The position numbers and the translations under genes were made by a program. The notes beneath the pieces were generated by a model, which saw only the letters and a list, made by a program, of their open reading frames with translations, made no database searches and was not told the origin of the DNA. Positions 55,556-64,000 of a stretch of DNA of 64,000 nucleotides are shown piece by piece. Position 1 is the stretch's first letter, and each line of letters opens with the position of its first letter. Origin of the DNA: Rapana venosa (taxonomy: Eukaryota; Mollusca; Gastropoda; Neogastropoda; Muricidae); assembly GCA_028751875.1 (NCBI GenBank), contig CM054158.1:4995328-5059327 (forward strand). The letters are read 5' to 3'.

Positions 55556-56950
55556 TAACTCAAGGACAGGAAGCCGGTGATAGTGTTTTGGACACAACTG
55601 CTTGAGTTTTCAAGAGGGGTAACTGATGAGGAAAAGGGTGGGGTAGGGGTAGTGGTGGTGGTGATAGTGGTGGTGATAGTGGTGGTGGGGTAGGGGTAGT
55701 GGTGGAGGTGGTAATTGTGGTGGTAACGGTTGTGCTGGTTCTGCAAAAAGCAAGCAAGCCAACCCCAAAACAGGGGAAAAACAGGAAACAAAAGAGTATT
55801 TTTTCTAAGAGTTCTTGGAAAAGTCTGCTTCTGCAGAAAAGTTCGCAGTTTTTATTTTATGGTGCTACAGAAAACGTTCATGTGCTTGTGCTCTGTTGTG
55901 TCTGCCTACCTGTCTTTGCGATCCCAAAGTTTACGGTATTTGTTGTGCTTGTGAGTATTTTCAGCAGTGCAAGTTTGTCTGACTTATTTCAACCCTTTTA
56001 GGATTACTTGTTATCCTGTCAGGTTTATGTTTCTTCTTTTGTAATATCTTTCTTCAATAATATATATTTTTTAATCTGTTTAAGCCAAGCTTCGCAACCG
56101 TGACTGGATTTTCAAACTAACCTTAAAAGCAAAGGCCATTTCGTCTATAAAGTTATTTTTAAACCAAACCTCTGTACATTAACTAAATTTGCAAACTGAT
56201 CTTTAAAAAGCTAAAAACCACATCCTGAAATGAGGTCCTGATCCGAAGCAATTAATTTTTGTCCTTGAATTTCTTGACAGTAATTCCCATGCCTGTCAAT
56301 ACCAGGGCAGACATTAACTGTAGCCGTTTCTACAAATCTGGCAATGGTCTCCAAGCATTCCAAAGGCATCTGCCTGACCTCCTGAAGAAGAAAAGAAAAA
56401 GAGCATTCCAAAAGTTTCTGCATTTCTTCTTTTGAACGAAGAAAGGTGACATCCAAACGGGTTTTGTTTTTCCTCTATCAAAAAGATATGGAAGCATTGA
56501 AAACATGTTGGCATTTCCTCTTGGTTTTTTCATTCCTCAGCTAGACCTCTGAGGTTCACCAGTTGTCAGATTTTACATATGCCAGCGTTCTTGCCCTCCA
56601 AGAAGGTAGCCACAATCAGACTTCGAGGATACCTCCTCTTTTGAAAAGAACCGGTAGGTAGCATTCAAACCGCTTCTGCATTTCTTCTTCTTGGGTTCAG
56701 TTTCTGAAATACCGGACACTATCTGGTGCATACTCTCATGTAGTTATAGAGAAAACACCGTATACCTAAATTTCCTATCGCAAATCAGCTGGGCCAAGCT
56801 AGCCTTGTTGTATGTAAGAAATATGAAACGTAGGCCAAATTGCAGCCTACATACCAAGCTGCCTTCAGGTTCCAGACAGCACATAGTGAGATTGTTGTCA
56901 ATGATTTTTTGCCAGCACTTCGCACCCATTCACTATCAGGGATCATTCAC
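55556..56950. other. Mostly unique DNA; no gene recognised
   Basis: The first ~360 bp (to 55,920) mirror 7,990-8,340; beyond that no repeat match was seen in the window. Several minus-strand frames near 56,211-56,533 and a plus-strand frame at 56,691 have ordinary amino-acid composition, but I recognise no domain, and overlapping frames of similar length argue against any one being real. Confidence 0.5.
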
Positions 56951-57361
56951 AGGATTGCATCAATTCAGCGCTGATGCTACCAACCACAATCACCACCATC
57001 TCCACTATAATCATCATCATCGTCATCATCATCACACCATCACGACCACCAACCACTTTGATCTCAAATAGTCACAACGATGGTATCCGACTATATCACT
57101 CATTCTGCACATACGCACGCACGCTCTCACGCACGCACACATGCACTTACGTTTACACACACATACACACGCGCACACACATACACGTACGAACACACAC
57201 ACATACACACACACACACAACACACACACACACACAATGGATGACAAAATTTACAAACTTTGGGTACGGATGGCAAAATTTACAAAACTGCATACACACG
57301 GGGACTGGAAAAAGCACATGAGTGCTTATTCCATTGTCCTCGAAATAAAATAAATAAAAAT

Positions 57362-57437
<76 letters not shown>

Positions 57438-57600
57438 TTCGCTTCCTGATTGCTTGAAATGATAAACCGCACCCATTCTGGCTGCCATTGGCATCAATTC
57501 CACACTGATGTTTCCGACCACAATCACCTCCATCTCCTCTATATCACCCTCATCACACCACCACCACTACACGATACAACTACTATTGAACTAAAGAGGG
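56951..57600. repeat. Direct repeat pair (~110 bp) with CA microsatellites between
   Basis: GCATCAATTCAGCGCTGATG (56,957) with CAACCACAATCACCACCATC, and GCATCAATTCCACACTGATG (57,491) with GACCACAATCACCTCCATCT, are about 530 bp apart and both lead into ATC/CAC-rich wording. CA/CG repeats lie between them at 57,145-57,235 and 57,365-57,434. Confidence 0.75.
57235..57358 (+). mobile_element. SINE A tail fragment with internal duplication
   Basis: GATGACAAAATTTACAAACT and GATGGCAAAATTTACAAAAC are consecutive partial copies, then GCATACACACGGGGACTGG, AGCACATGAGTGCTTATTCC and an A/T-rich tail. Only the 3' end of SINE A is present. Confidence 0.75.
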
Positions 57601-57604
57601 TGTG

Positions 57605-57881
57605 TGTGTGTGAGGTCAAGTCAAGTCAAGTCAAATCAAAAACACTTTAATCATTCCATGACGGGCAATTACAATATTGACAGGCACATTGATACGAATC
57701 ATAATCTCGAAAGACACAAAAGTTCTACGTTTCATATTGGTTAAACATTCCAAAATAACTTCAAATAAAAATGTCACGAACACACATACACACATATATA
57801 CATACACCACACACACACACAGACACACAGAGACACACACAGACACACAGACACACACACACACACACACACACACAACTG
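57605..57881. repeat. (GTCAA)n segment, unique DNA and CA microsatellite
   Basis: GTCAAGTCAAGTCAAGTCAA at 57,615-57,634, then unique DNA, then CA repeats with CAGACACA variants (57,780-57,876). The CA repeat marks the 5' truncation of the LINE at 57,882. Confidence 0.8.
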
Positions 57882-59866
57882 TCTAAAGACGTTGTCCTGG
57901 TACAATATACTGATGATATATGTATATGGATGAATGTCACTATGAAGCATGCTACAACAAAGAGGATGATAAACTATACCAGAAAAGTATATAAGAAAGA
58001 GCTAGATAATTTACATGAATATATTTTTTGAAAATGGCCTGACATTATGTACAGAAAAAAACGAACATTATGCTTTTTAATAATGGTAGTGATCCAGATA
58101 CACTGCAACAGTTTACGATTGGAGGGGAGCCAATTCAGTATAAAAAATATGGTAACTTTTTTAGGCATTCAACTTACATCAAATTAACTTAGAATGCTCA
58201 TATTGGATACATTTTAACAAAAGCAAGGCAATGCATCAATTTTCTTAAAATGGTTAGCAGACAGTCCTGGGGGCAAGATATCTTCACTCTTAAATGCTTG
58301 TCTAAGTCACTTGTACGTTCCAAACTGTCTTATGGACAAGAAGTCTTTTTCAGTGTTCCTAATTATTTACTTAAAAAACTCCAAAGTATAGATTGTAAGG
58401 CATACAAACTTGCACTTGGGGTACCATTCCATGCATCCACCACAGGAACTTATAAGGAAATTGGGGAACTTCCCCTAGCTGAATACCGACAACTTTCATG
58501 CCCCAAATAGTGTTACGAAGCACGAATGACAAAAAATTTGTCTGTAGTGAATTAAAAGTTCAAGCAGAAACGAATTTTCCAAAAGGGCTAAACAAATTTC
58601 GTGTTTAATGCCTATTGGCACTAATGTATCAGACCTCTTTCAAAAATCTAAACTTAAGCAATATGATTTAGAAACACAAAAAGAAGCTTTACCATGTCCT
58701 TCATGGGAGATGAATAAAGCCTGTTTTGATATAGAATATATTAATGAAAAAAAGAATGAAAATCAAAACATGGTTGCAGATGTTCAGTCGCATATTGAAA
58801 ATAAGTATGCTGACTGCTTAAAAGTTTATACAGATGGATTTGTTTTAGAAAATCATGACACAGGCTCTGTATTTGTCATACCAGCACTTAAAATTGAGAA
58901 ATCGTACTTTCTTGGTAAACATCGTTCAAAATTTTCAGCGGAACTTATTGCAGTTCTTATGGCTCTTAACTATATTCTTGATTTTCCATTTTCCATCTTT
59001 CATATCTTGCTTTGTGTTGACTCCAAGTCAGTATGCTATGCTATAAAATCCCCAACTTCAAGAAGATCTCCAGAATTATTTTTTAAATTAAATATGTCAT
59101 ACACCTCCTAAGTTTAAGAGGTATTCCTGTTTCTTTTTGTTGGGTGCCTTCTCACGTTGGAATTTTTTTCAAATGAGTGGGCTGACAGAGCTGCAAAAAA
59201 GGGAATCGATAGAACTGGATGTTCCCTTATCTATACAGGAAGGATACCGTATATTAGAACAAACTTCATGGGGTAAGTTTAAAGAATCTGATCAATTCAA
59301 GGAACGATATTTAAAAAGTTGTCTGACCACTTCCCATATTTCTTGTTATATGGCTCATTCTCAAATAGATTCGCGTTTTATAACCGTAAGAAGGGTTAAT
59401 TCACTATATTTTAGAATGAAGTTAAATGCATTCCTTACAAAATTTTGTAAACATGTTAGATGTCTATGTGGAGATCATATTTCCAATACTCATATCATAT
59501 TTGAGTGCCCTACTGTAAAACCTTTTTTACCTACATTTTCTGAACAGTCTCTGGAAAATGTATTTGAAAATTCAAAGTTAGCCTTTGCCATTGCCAGATG
59601 TTTATTGCATAGTCCACTTGAATATTTATTGTAGTTACATTATTGTTATTTCATGTTTCCACATTGTTGAGTTTATATTTTGCTCCTGTTTAAAAGTATT
59701 ATCATTACTTTTCTAGGTGGGTTTTTTCTCACAAAAATACCAACATTGATGCTATTTTTTAACCTTTATTCCTTCCACTCCTTCCTCTCCCTTCTTTAAC
59801 TTCCACTACACTTTCTATTTCCCTCGTCTAATATAACTTAGAGTGAAAAGACGTTAAATTGAAGAC
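57882..59866 (+). mobile_element. RNase-H-type LINE, 5'-truncated
   Basis: The reverse-transcriptase C-terminal half starts just before the catalytic motif VQYTDDICIW (YTDD at about 57,906-57,917). The thumb region at 58,250-58,510 includes KLSYGQEVFFSV. An RNase H domain then follows with the expected acidic residues: D in YTDG (58,833), E in SAELIA (58,941), D in CVDSKS (59,019) and D in WADRAA (59,184). A C-terminal zone has a Cys-His cluster (FCKHVRCLCGDHISNTHIIF, about 59,440-59,510). RT followed by RNase H is the arrangement of I-group elements. It has stops at about 59,110 and 59,175 plus frameshifts, so it is dead. The 3' end is AGACGTTAAATTGAAG before a (CAA)n tail. Confidence 0.9.
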
Positions 59867-59891
59867 AACAACAACAACAACAACAACAACA

Positions 59892-59922
<31 letters not shown>

Positions 59923-59945
59923 GCGCGCGCGTACACACACATTGG
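59867..59945. repeat. (CAA)n, (CA)n and (CG)n compound tract
   Basis: The CAA tail of the LINE runs into CA and then an alternating GC stretch of about 24 bp (59,909-59,932), a strong Z-DNA-forming composition. Confidence 0.9.
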
Positions 59946-60128
59946 AAACACAATGTTATAGAAACCATTGAGTAGAAAGACAGATAAACTTATTATTTAC
60001 GCACGCACATACACAACACGCACATACGCACGTGTGTGCGTGCGCGAATACACCCATGCACACTCATGCACATACACCGATGTATGAATACACTGTTTTA
60101 AAGACCATTGACTAAGAAGACAGACTTA

Positions 60129-60184
<56 letters not shown>

Positions 60185-60530
60185 TTATATTGACTACACT
60201 CGTAGCAATGACAATCAGGCAAGTAATTCAGAGAAATGTAAAAACTAGGTAGTCAACATCATTGTGAATTCAGAATTCGAATGCTTACTGGCACAAAAGA
60301 TTTTCTTTTTCTGTTTGTTTTGCTCTTGGGGCACTGAAAACGGCATCCTGAAGGCAACAACTGAAATTCTGAAAACAAAAGCATAGGAGGGATCGGCCAA
60401 AATGGCTGTGGCTTTGCGTACAAGCTGCCGATTGCAGAACGACTTGAAATCTCTTTGTTCTTCTCCAATTATTTGTTAGCAGATTCTTACAATTCTCTGC
60501 AGACCATTCTTGTTTTTAATACTAAGGTTA
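59946..60530. other. Unique DNA with a CA repeat; no gene
   Basis: AAGACAGACTTATTTCACAC and AAGACAGATAAACTTATT near 60,116 and 59,978, each with ACCATTGA upstream, hint at a ~140 bp direct duplication. There is a CA run at 60,134-60,181. No gene is recognised in 60,182-60,530. Confidence 0.55.
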
Positions 60531-60543
60531 GTGTGTGTGTGTG

Positions 60544-60632
<89 letters not shown>

Positions 60633-60635
60633 TGC

Positions 60636-60686
<51 letters not shown>
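60531..60686. repeat. GT / GC-GT microsatellite
   Basis: (GT)n with a GTGC(GTGC)n middle. Borders the 5' side of repeat E. Confidence 0.95.
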
Positions 60687-60688
<2 letters not shown>

Positions 60689-60689
60689 A

Positions 60690-60995
60690 TACCGCGGAGG
60701 TCCTGTCAGTATAAATAGCATCCCCCCACCCTCTGGAAATTCTGTGCTAAGAATTCCCTCTTTTCTATTCTTTTCTTTGCTTCTGCCTTGTTCCTTTTCT
60801 TCCTGTCACCTCCTTCTTGTCTATGTTCTGCCTTTCTGGTCCATTCTCCTGCCTTTTTTTTCCACAAAGACTTCAAAGATTATTCTCTTCCACGCTGAAT
60901 TTGGATGCGCTGGACCTGACTTGTCAGGCGCTTAACGGCAGCGCAACGTATTTTCGTTATATGACCGACAACAATAGTTGCTATCTGAGCATTCG
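60690..60995 (+). repeat. Unclassified ~300 bp repeat (family E), clean copy
   Basis: GTCCTGTCAGTATAAATAGC, CTCTGGAAATTCTGTGCTAA, CCTCCTTCTTGTCTATG, GGACCTGACTTGTCAGGCGC and GACCGACAACAATAGTTGCT. It is bounded by a GT repeat on the left and a GAC/GAA repeat on the right. This and 49,140 are the best for building a consensus. Confidence 0.8.
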
Positions 60996-61167
60996 ACGAC
61001 GACGACGACGACGACAAAGAAGAAGAAGAAGAAGAAGAACAACAACAACAACAACAACAACAACAAGAAAAACAAGAACAAGAAGAACAAGAACAAGAAC
61101 AAGAAGAAAAAGAAAAGAAGAAGAAGAAGAAGAAGAAGAAGAAGAAGAAGAAAAGAAGAAGAAGAAG

Positions 61168-61199
<32 letters not shown>

Positions 61200-61312
61200 G
61201 AACAACAAGAACAAGAACAAGAACAAGAGCAAGAACAAGAAGAAAAAGAAGAAGAAGAAGAAAGAGCAGAAGAAAGAGAAGAAGAAGAAGAAAGAGAAGA
61301 AGAAGAAACCTC
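60996..61312. repeat. (CGA)n, (GAA)n, (CAA)n purine-rich trinucleotide array
   Basis: CGA repeats, then alternating blocks of GAA and CAA repeats with mirror-like order (GAA-CAA-GAA-CAA-GAA). The basic, Gln/Asn- or Lys/Glu-rich frames are repeat translations. Confidence 0.95.
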
Positions 61313-61657
61313 GAGACTTTGCCCAGGCCAAAAGCTGTGTCAGTCACTGATGCGAGCTCATTGCCAAAGATCAACATTAACATTTATTAGAATGTTATAG
61401 TCCCACACTTTTCCAGCCGTGACAAAAACTCTTGGCACACCAACCTGCACTGCTCTTTGAAAGGAAAGAAACAACAACCTTCTGAAGTCGGAATATAGCT
61501 GCCTATGTGGCCAGGTAGGCTACTTGAAAACGGTCACACGCCAAAATGTCTCCTCCTGTGTGTGTGTGTGTGTGTGTTCTGAGGGTCACACAGTGATTGC
61601 CCAACATGAGGAGTGAGACTTACTTTCCTTCACTGTACTGTACTGCAACAATCGGTG

Positions 61658-61791
61658 ATCGGTGGTCTAGAGGTAACGCGCCTGTCTAGAATGCGAAAAG
61701 TCCGGGTCGGAAGTGTGCGGTGGTTCAAATCCCGTCTGGGCCCCAACCTTTTCCCCCATCCATTAGACCATGAGTGGTGGTCTGGGCGCTA

Positions 61792-61822
<31 letters not shown>

Positions 61823-62058
61823 CGTGTGTTACACAAAATTATTCAGCGCACGTAAAAGAACCCACGGCAACAAGAGAGTTGTCCCTGGCAAAATTCTTAG
61901 AAAAAGCCACTCTGATAGGGAAACAAATACAGTTGCAGACCAAAAAAAAAAAAAAAAAAGGGTGGCGCTGCTCTTGTGGCGACGCGCTCTCCCCGGGGAG
62001 AGCAGCCCAAATTTCACGCAGAGAAATCTCGTGACTTAAAGTGGTATAAATAAACAAG
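61658..62058 (+). mobile_element. SINE C, full length
   Basis: A-box TGGTCTAGAGG at 61,663-61,673 and B-box GGTTCAAATCC at 61,722-61,732. Core CTTTCGGATGAGACGATAAA then CCGAGGTCCCGTGTG; body GGCAACAAGAGAGTTGTCCC, an A run, GGTGGCGCTG and CTCTCCCCGGGGAGAGCAGC; end GTGACTTAAAGTGGTATAAA. Confidence 0.9.
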
Positions 62059-62104
62059 GCGGGTGGGATATTAATTAATTAATTAATTTATTAATTATTT
62101 ATTT

Positions 62105-62335
62105 ATTCATTTATTTATACCACTTTAAGTCACGAGACTTCTCTGCGTGAAATTCTCCCCGGGGAGAGCGCGTCGCCACAAGAGCAGCGCCACCCTTTGT
62201 TGTTGTTGTTGTTTTGGTCTGCAACAGTATTTGTTTCCCTATCAGAGTGGCTTTTCTCAGAATGTTGCCAGGGACAACTCTCTTGTTGCCGTGGGTTCTT
62301 TTACGTGCGCTAAATAATTCTGTGTAACACACACG

Positions 62336-62366
<31 letters not shown>

Positions 62367-62505
62367 TAGCGCTCAGACCACCACTTATGGTCTAATGTAT
62401 GGGGGGGGGGAAGTTTCGGGCCCAAACGGGATTCGAACCACCGCACACTTCCGACTCGGACTTTTCGCTTTCTAGGCAGGCGCGTTACCTCTAGACCACC
62501 GTGGG
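62105..62505 (-). mobile_element. SINE C, full length, inverted partner
   Basis: Reverse-complement copy facing the one at 61,658. Tail at 62,117-62,135 (ATACCACTTTAAGTCACGA), B-box complement GGATTCGAACC at 62,429-62,439, A-box complement CCTCTAGACCA at 62,488-62,498. The two tails are separated by about 50 bp of ATTA-rich sequence, giving one ~850 bp palindrome. Confidence 0.9.
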
Positions 62506-62519
62506 TGGCCTGGAGAAGG

Positions 62520-62745
62520 GACGAACATCTGAGGGCTCTGAGGGGGTCTGTCTGTCTGCCACAGAGTCGCTCCATCGTCGTGTTGGTCTTCCTCTGGCTC
62601 TCCAGCCAGAGCATCTGGTGCTGTATGCCTGAAGAGCTGGTTGGTTTGGGGGCGGGGGGGGGGGGGACGTGTGAGACAGTGTGTGCATATTCTGGGTGAC
62701 CTTCAAGATGTCAAGCTGGGGAACACGTAACAACAACAACAACAA
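62520..62745 (-). mobile_element. LINE C-terminal fragment and old repeat piece
   Basis: The minus strand encodes GWRARGRPTRRWSDSV near 62,545-62,610, the basic RGRP..RW.D signature typical of LINE C-termini. Next to it, GTCAAGCTGGGGAAC (62,709-62,723) matches the palindromic repeat at 1,367-1,430 and 2,860-2,910, so the LINE end and that repeat may be one element. Confidence 0.55.
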
Positions 62746-62859
62746 GACCAGCAACAACACCTGTCTGTTTGTCTATCAGTGTATGTGTCTGTCTGTCATT
62801 TCATATCTGTCCCTGCCTTCAACAGCCCAAATCCCCATCACCCTGCAAAAGCGTGTAAC

Positions 62860-62957
62860 CTTTATGTGTGTGTGTGTGTGTGTGATAAACTGCGTGCGTG
62901 CGTGTGTGTGCGCGCTTGTGTGTGTGTGTGCGTGCGGGCGTGTGTGTGTGTGGTGTG

Positions 62958-62990
<33 letters not shown>

Positions 62991-63080
62991 GCGCGCGTGC
63001 GCGCGTGTATGTAAGTGTGTGTGATAGAGAGAGAGATAGAGAGAGGAGAGAGTGTGTGTGTGTGTGTGTATGAGAGTCAG
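62860..63080. repeat. GT / GC microsatellite with GA run
   Basis: GT repeats with GTGC and GCGCGC blocks (62,976-63,006), then GATAGA/GAGA and GT. The long Cys/Val frames are repeat-derived. Confidence 0.95.
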
Positions 63081-63664
63081 TGACTATTTGTGCATTCTAA
63101 GGTCATTTTGGCCGAATGTTTTTTCTTCTTGTTATTTATTGTAATAGCTGTCCCTATTTTCCTAACCCCTAATTTTAATAGTTTTTTTCCTATTATATTA
63201 TCCTTGTTTATTCACTAACTTACTCACTAACAAACGATCAAACCAGCCAACCAACCAACCAACCAATCAATCAACCAGCTTAATAAGTTATTAACTGGCT
63301 GACTAAGAATATAAATAGAATAATAATAATTGAATAAATGATCAATCAATCAATCAATCAATTGCAAATTAACCAAAGAAACCATTCACTTTAAAATCTA
63401 CGAATTATGAAACCCTCTTCCCTCACTTTCTCACAACACATCTTCTACCCCGCCCCTCCCCCAATCTGTCCCCTCCTCCTTCACTTTAACCCCCCCACCC
63501 CCACCCCCACTCCTCCTCCCTCACCTACCTATACATTAAACGACAGTGATCAACAGCCCTGATTAAAGCACTCCCCTACAGCCCACACAAACCTCCACGA
63601 CCCCACTCATCCCTGTAGCCCATGTCTGAAACGTCACCTTAAGGCAAGCAAAGGGCCATAACTG
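63081..63664. other. Unique DNA with AACC and AATC tetranucleotide runs; no gene
   Basis: CCAACCAACCAACC at 63,249-63,266 and ATCAATCAATCAATCAAT at 63,342-63,361, then C-rich sequence (63,450-63,530). A GATT repeat at 63,810-63,830 is the inverse of the AATC run. Confidence 0.6.
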
Positions 63665-63760
63665 AAACCTCCCCGCCAGGGGGCGGGAAACGTGATGTCA
63701 GCAAAACCTGTGTAGACATGGCTGCCGCCGCTCGCTCCCCTTGGTATTGAGTTTTTATTT
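63665..63760 (+). promoter_or_regulatory. Candidate GC-rich promoter/first-exon patch
   Basis: CCCCGCCAGGGGGCGGGAAA at 63,671-63,690 combines opposed GC boxes with an E2F-like GGCGGGAA, followed by TGATGTCAGC (CRE-like). A start codon in good context (GACATGGCTGCC, ATG at 63,718) begins a short frame encoding MAAAARSPWY before TGA at 63,748. It could be the edge of a host gene extending beyond the window, or chance. No downstream exon was identified. Confidence 0.25.
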
Positions 63761-64000
63761 TCCTCTGAGCGAGGAGAAAGGTGATGGGTGGGTGTAGACA
63801 TTGGTGACGAAGATTGATTGATTGATTATGATTGATTTGATGGATGGATTAATGGATGGATGGAAGAAGGATTTATTGAAGGGAGTAACTGGGGATGAAT
63901 TTGATGATGGTGATGGTGATGGATGAGGTAGTGTGTTATTTCTTGTTTTCTTCAGTTTCATTTCCCTCCATGTGTGTTTGTCCTAGGTTGGTTTAGTCAC
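63761..64000. other. GATT/GATG-rich DNA; no gene recognised
   Basis: GATTGATTGATTGATTATGA near 63,810 and GGATGGATTAATGGATGGAT near 63,841, then GATGGTGATGGTGATGGATG near 63,904. Nothing further is identifiable before the window ends. Confidence 0.55.

Larger units (their letters stand above)
42780..55920. repeat. Right arm of giant inverted repeat
   Basis: Mirror of 7,990-28,500. Order from the inner end: GT/CA tract, composite SINE D, G/C run, RTE-like LINE, microsatellites, repeat E, SINE C, AAT repeat with LINE-type tail, CA tract (empty site for the left-arm LINE), inverted repeat E, SINE B, CR1-like LINE, SINE B, CT repeats, GGT minisatellite and a short unique end that stops matching near 55,920. 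About 51-55 kb is cleaner than its left-arm partner; about 43-48 kb has its own small indels. Confidence 0.85.

Noticed and set aside
56211..56533. Overlapping minus-strand frames with ordinary amino-acid composition
   Set aside because: Several overlapping frames of similar length, no recognised domain and no splice or promoter context. Kept only as a remark in the annotation of that stretch.
60817..61400. Lys/Glu/Asn-rich and Leu/Phe-rich frames
   Set aside because: Encoded by GAA/CAA repeats, with no non-repeat domain.

Overview
This is eukaryotic, repeat-dominated intergenic DNA. I recognise no host protein-coding gene, rRNA, tRNA gene or CRISPR array. Pol III-type SINEs with tRNA-like heads, three kinds of decayed non-LTR retrotransposon and very dense CA/GT, GA, trinucleotide and tetranucleotide microsatellites suggest a marine invertebrate, most likely a mollusc (perhaps a gastropod). 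That assignment rests on the general look of the repeats and is tentative. Nearly all ORFs longer than 60 codons are microsatellite translations or broken retrotransposon pieces.

Layout. 1-2.9 kb: two nested inverted-repeat structures with SINE and LINE pieces. 2.9-7.3 kb: A-rich low-complexity sequence, then a badly corrupted RTE-like LINE. 8.0-28.5 kb and 42.8-55.9 kb are the two arms of one very large imperfect inverted repeat. Each arm carries, in mirrored order, a GGT/CCA minisatellite, a unique block, a chimeric SINE, a CR1-like LINE, another chimeric SINE, a ~300 bp unclassified repeat, a tRNA-derived SINE, a second copy of the ~300 bp repeat, microsatellites, a near-complete RTE-like LINE and a long composite SINE. 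The left arm runs directly into a 500-base N gap (28,501-29,000). The left arm also carries material the right arm lacks: a ~5.7 kb antisense RNase-H-bearing LINE inside a GT microsatellite (14.3-20.0 kb) and a ~115 bp LINE 3' end (12.3 kb). 29.0-42.8 kb is the spacer: full-length SINEs, a CR1/L2-type LINE 3' end, a minisatellite whose units carry nuclear-receptor-like DR1 sites, and a ~350 bp poly-G block. 55.9-64 kb: mostly unique DNA, a 5'-truncated RNase-H LINE, a tail-to-tail SINE hairpin and, at the right edge, a GC-rich patch that could be a promoter.

The elements act as parasites and hosts of one another rather than as a pathway. LINEs (endonuclease plus reverse transcriptase) can mobilise SINEs, and one SINE copy here ends in the same 3' tail as a LINE in the window. 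Sequence quality is patchy: long stretches look smeared into homopolymer runs, which points to unpolished long-read consensus. The giant inverted repeat must therefore be weighed as either a real inverted duplication or a misplaced second haplotype. The most biologically interesting points are the tRNA/5S rRNA chimeric SINE, the DR1-bearing minisatellite and the filled/empty LINE sites that distinguish the two arms.
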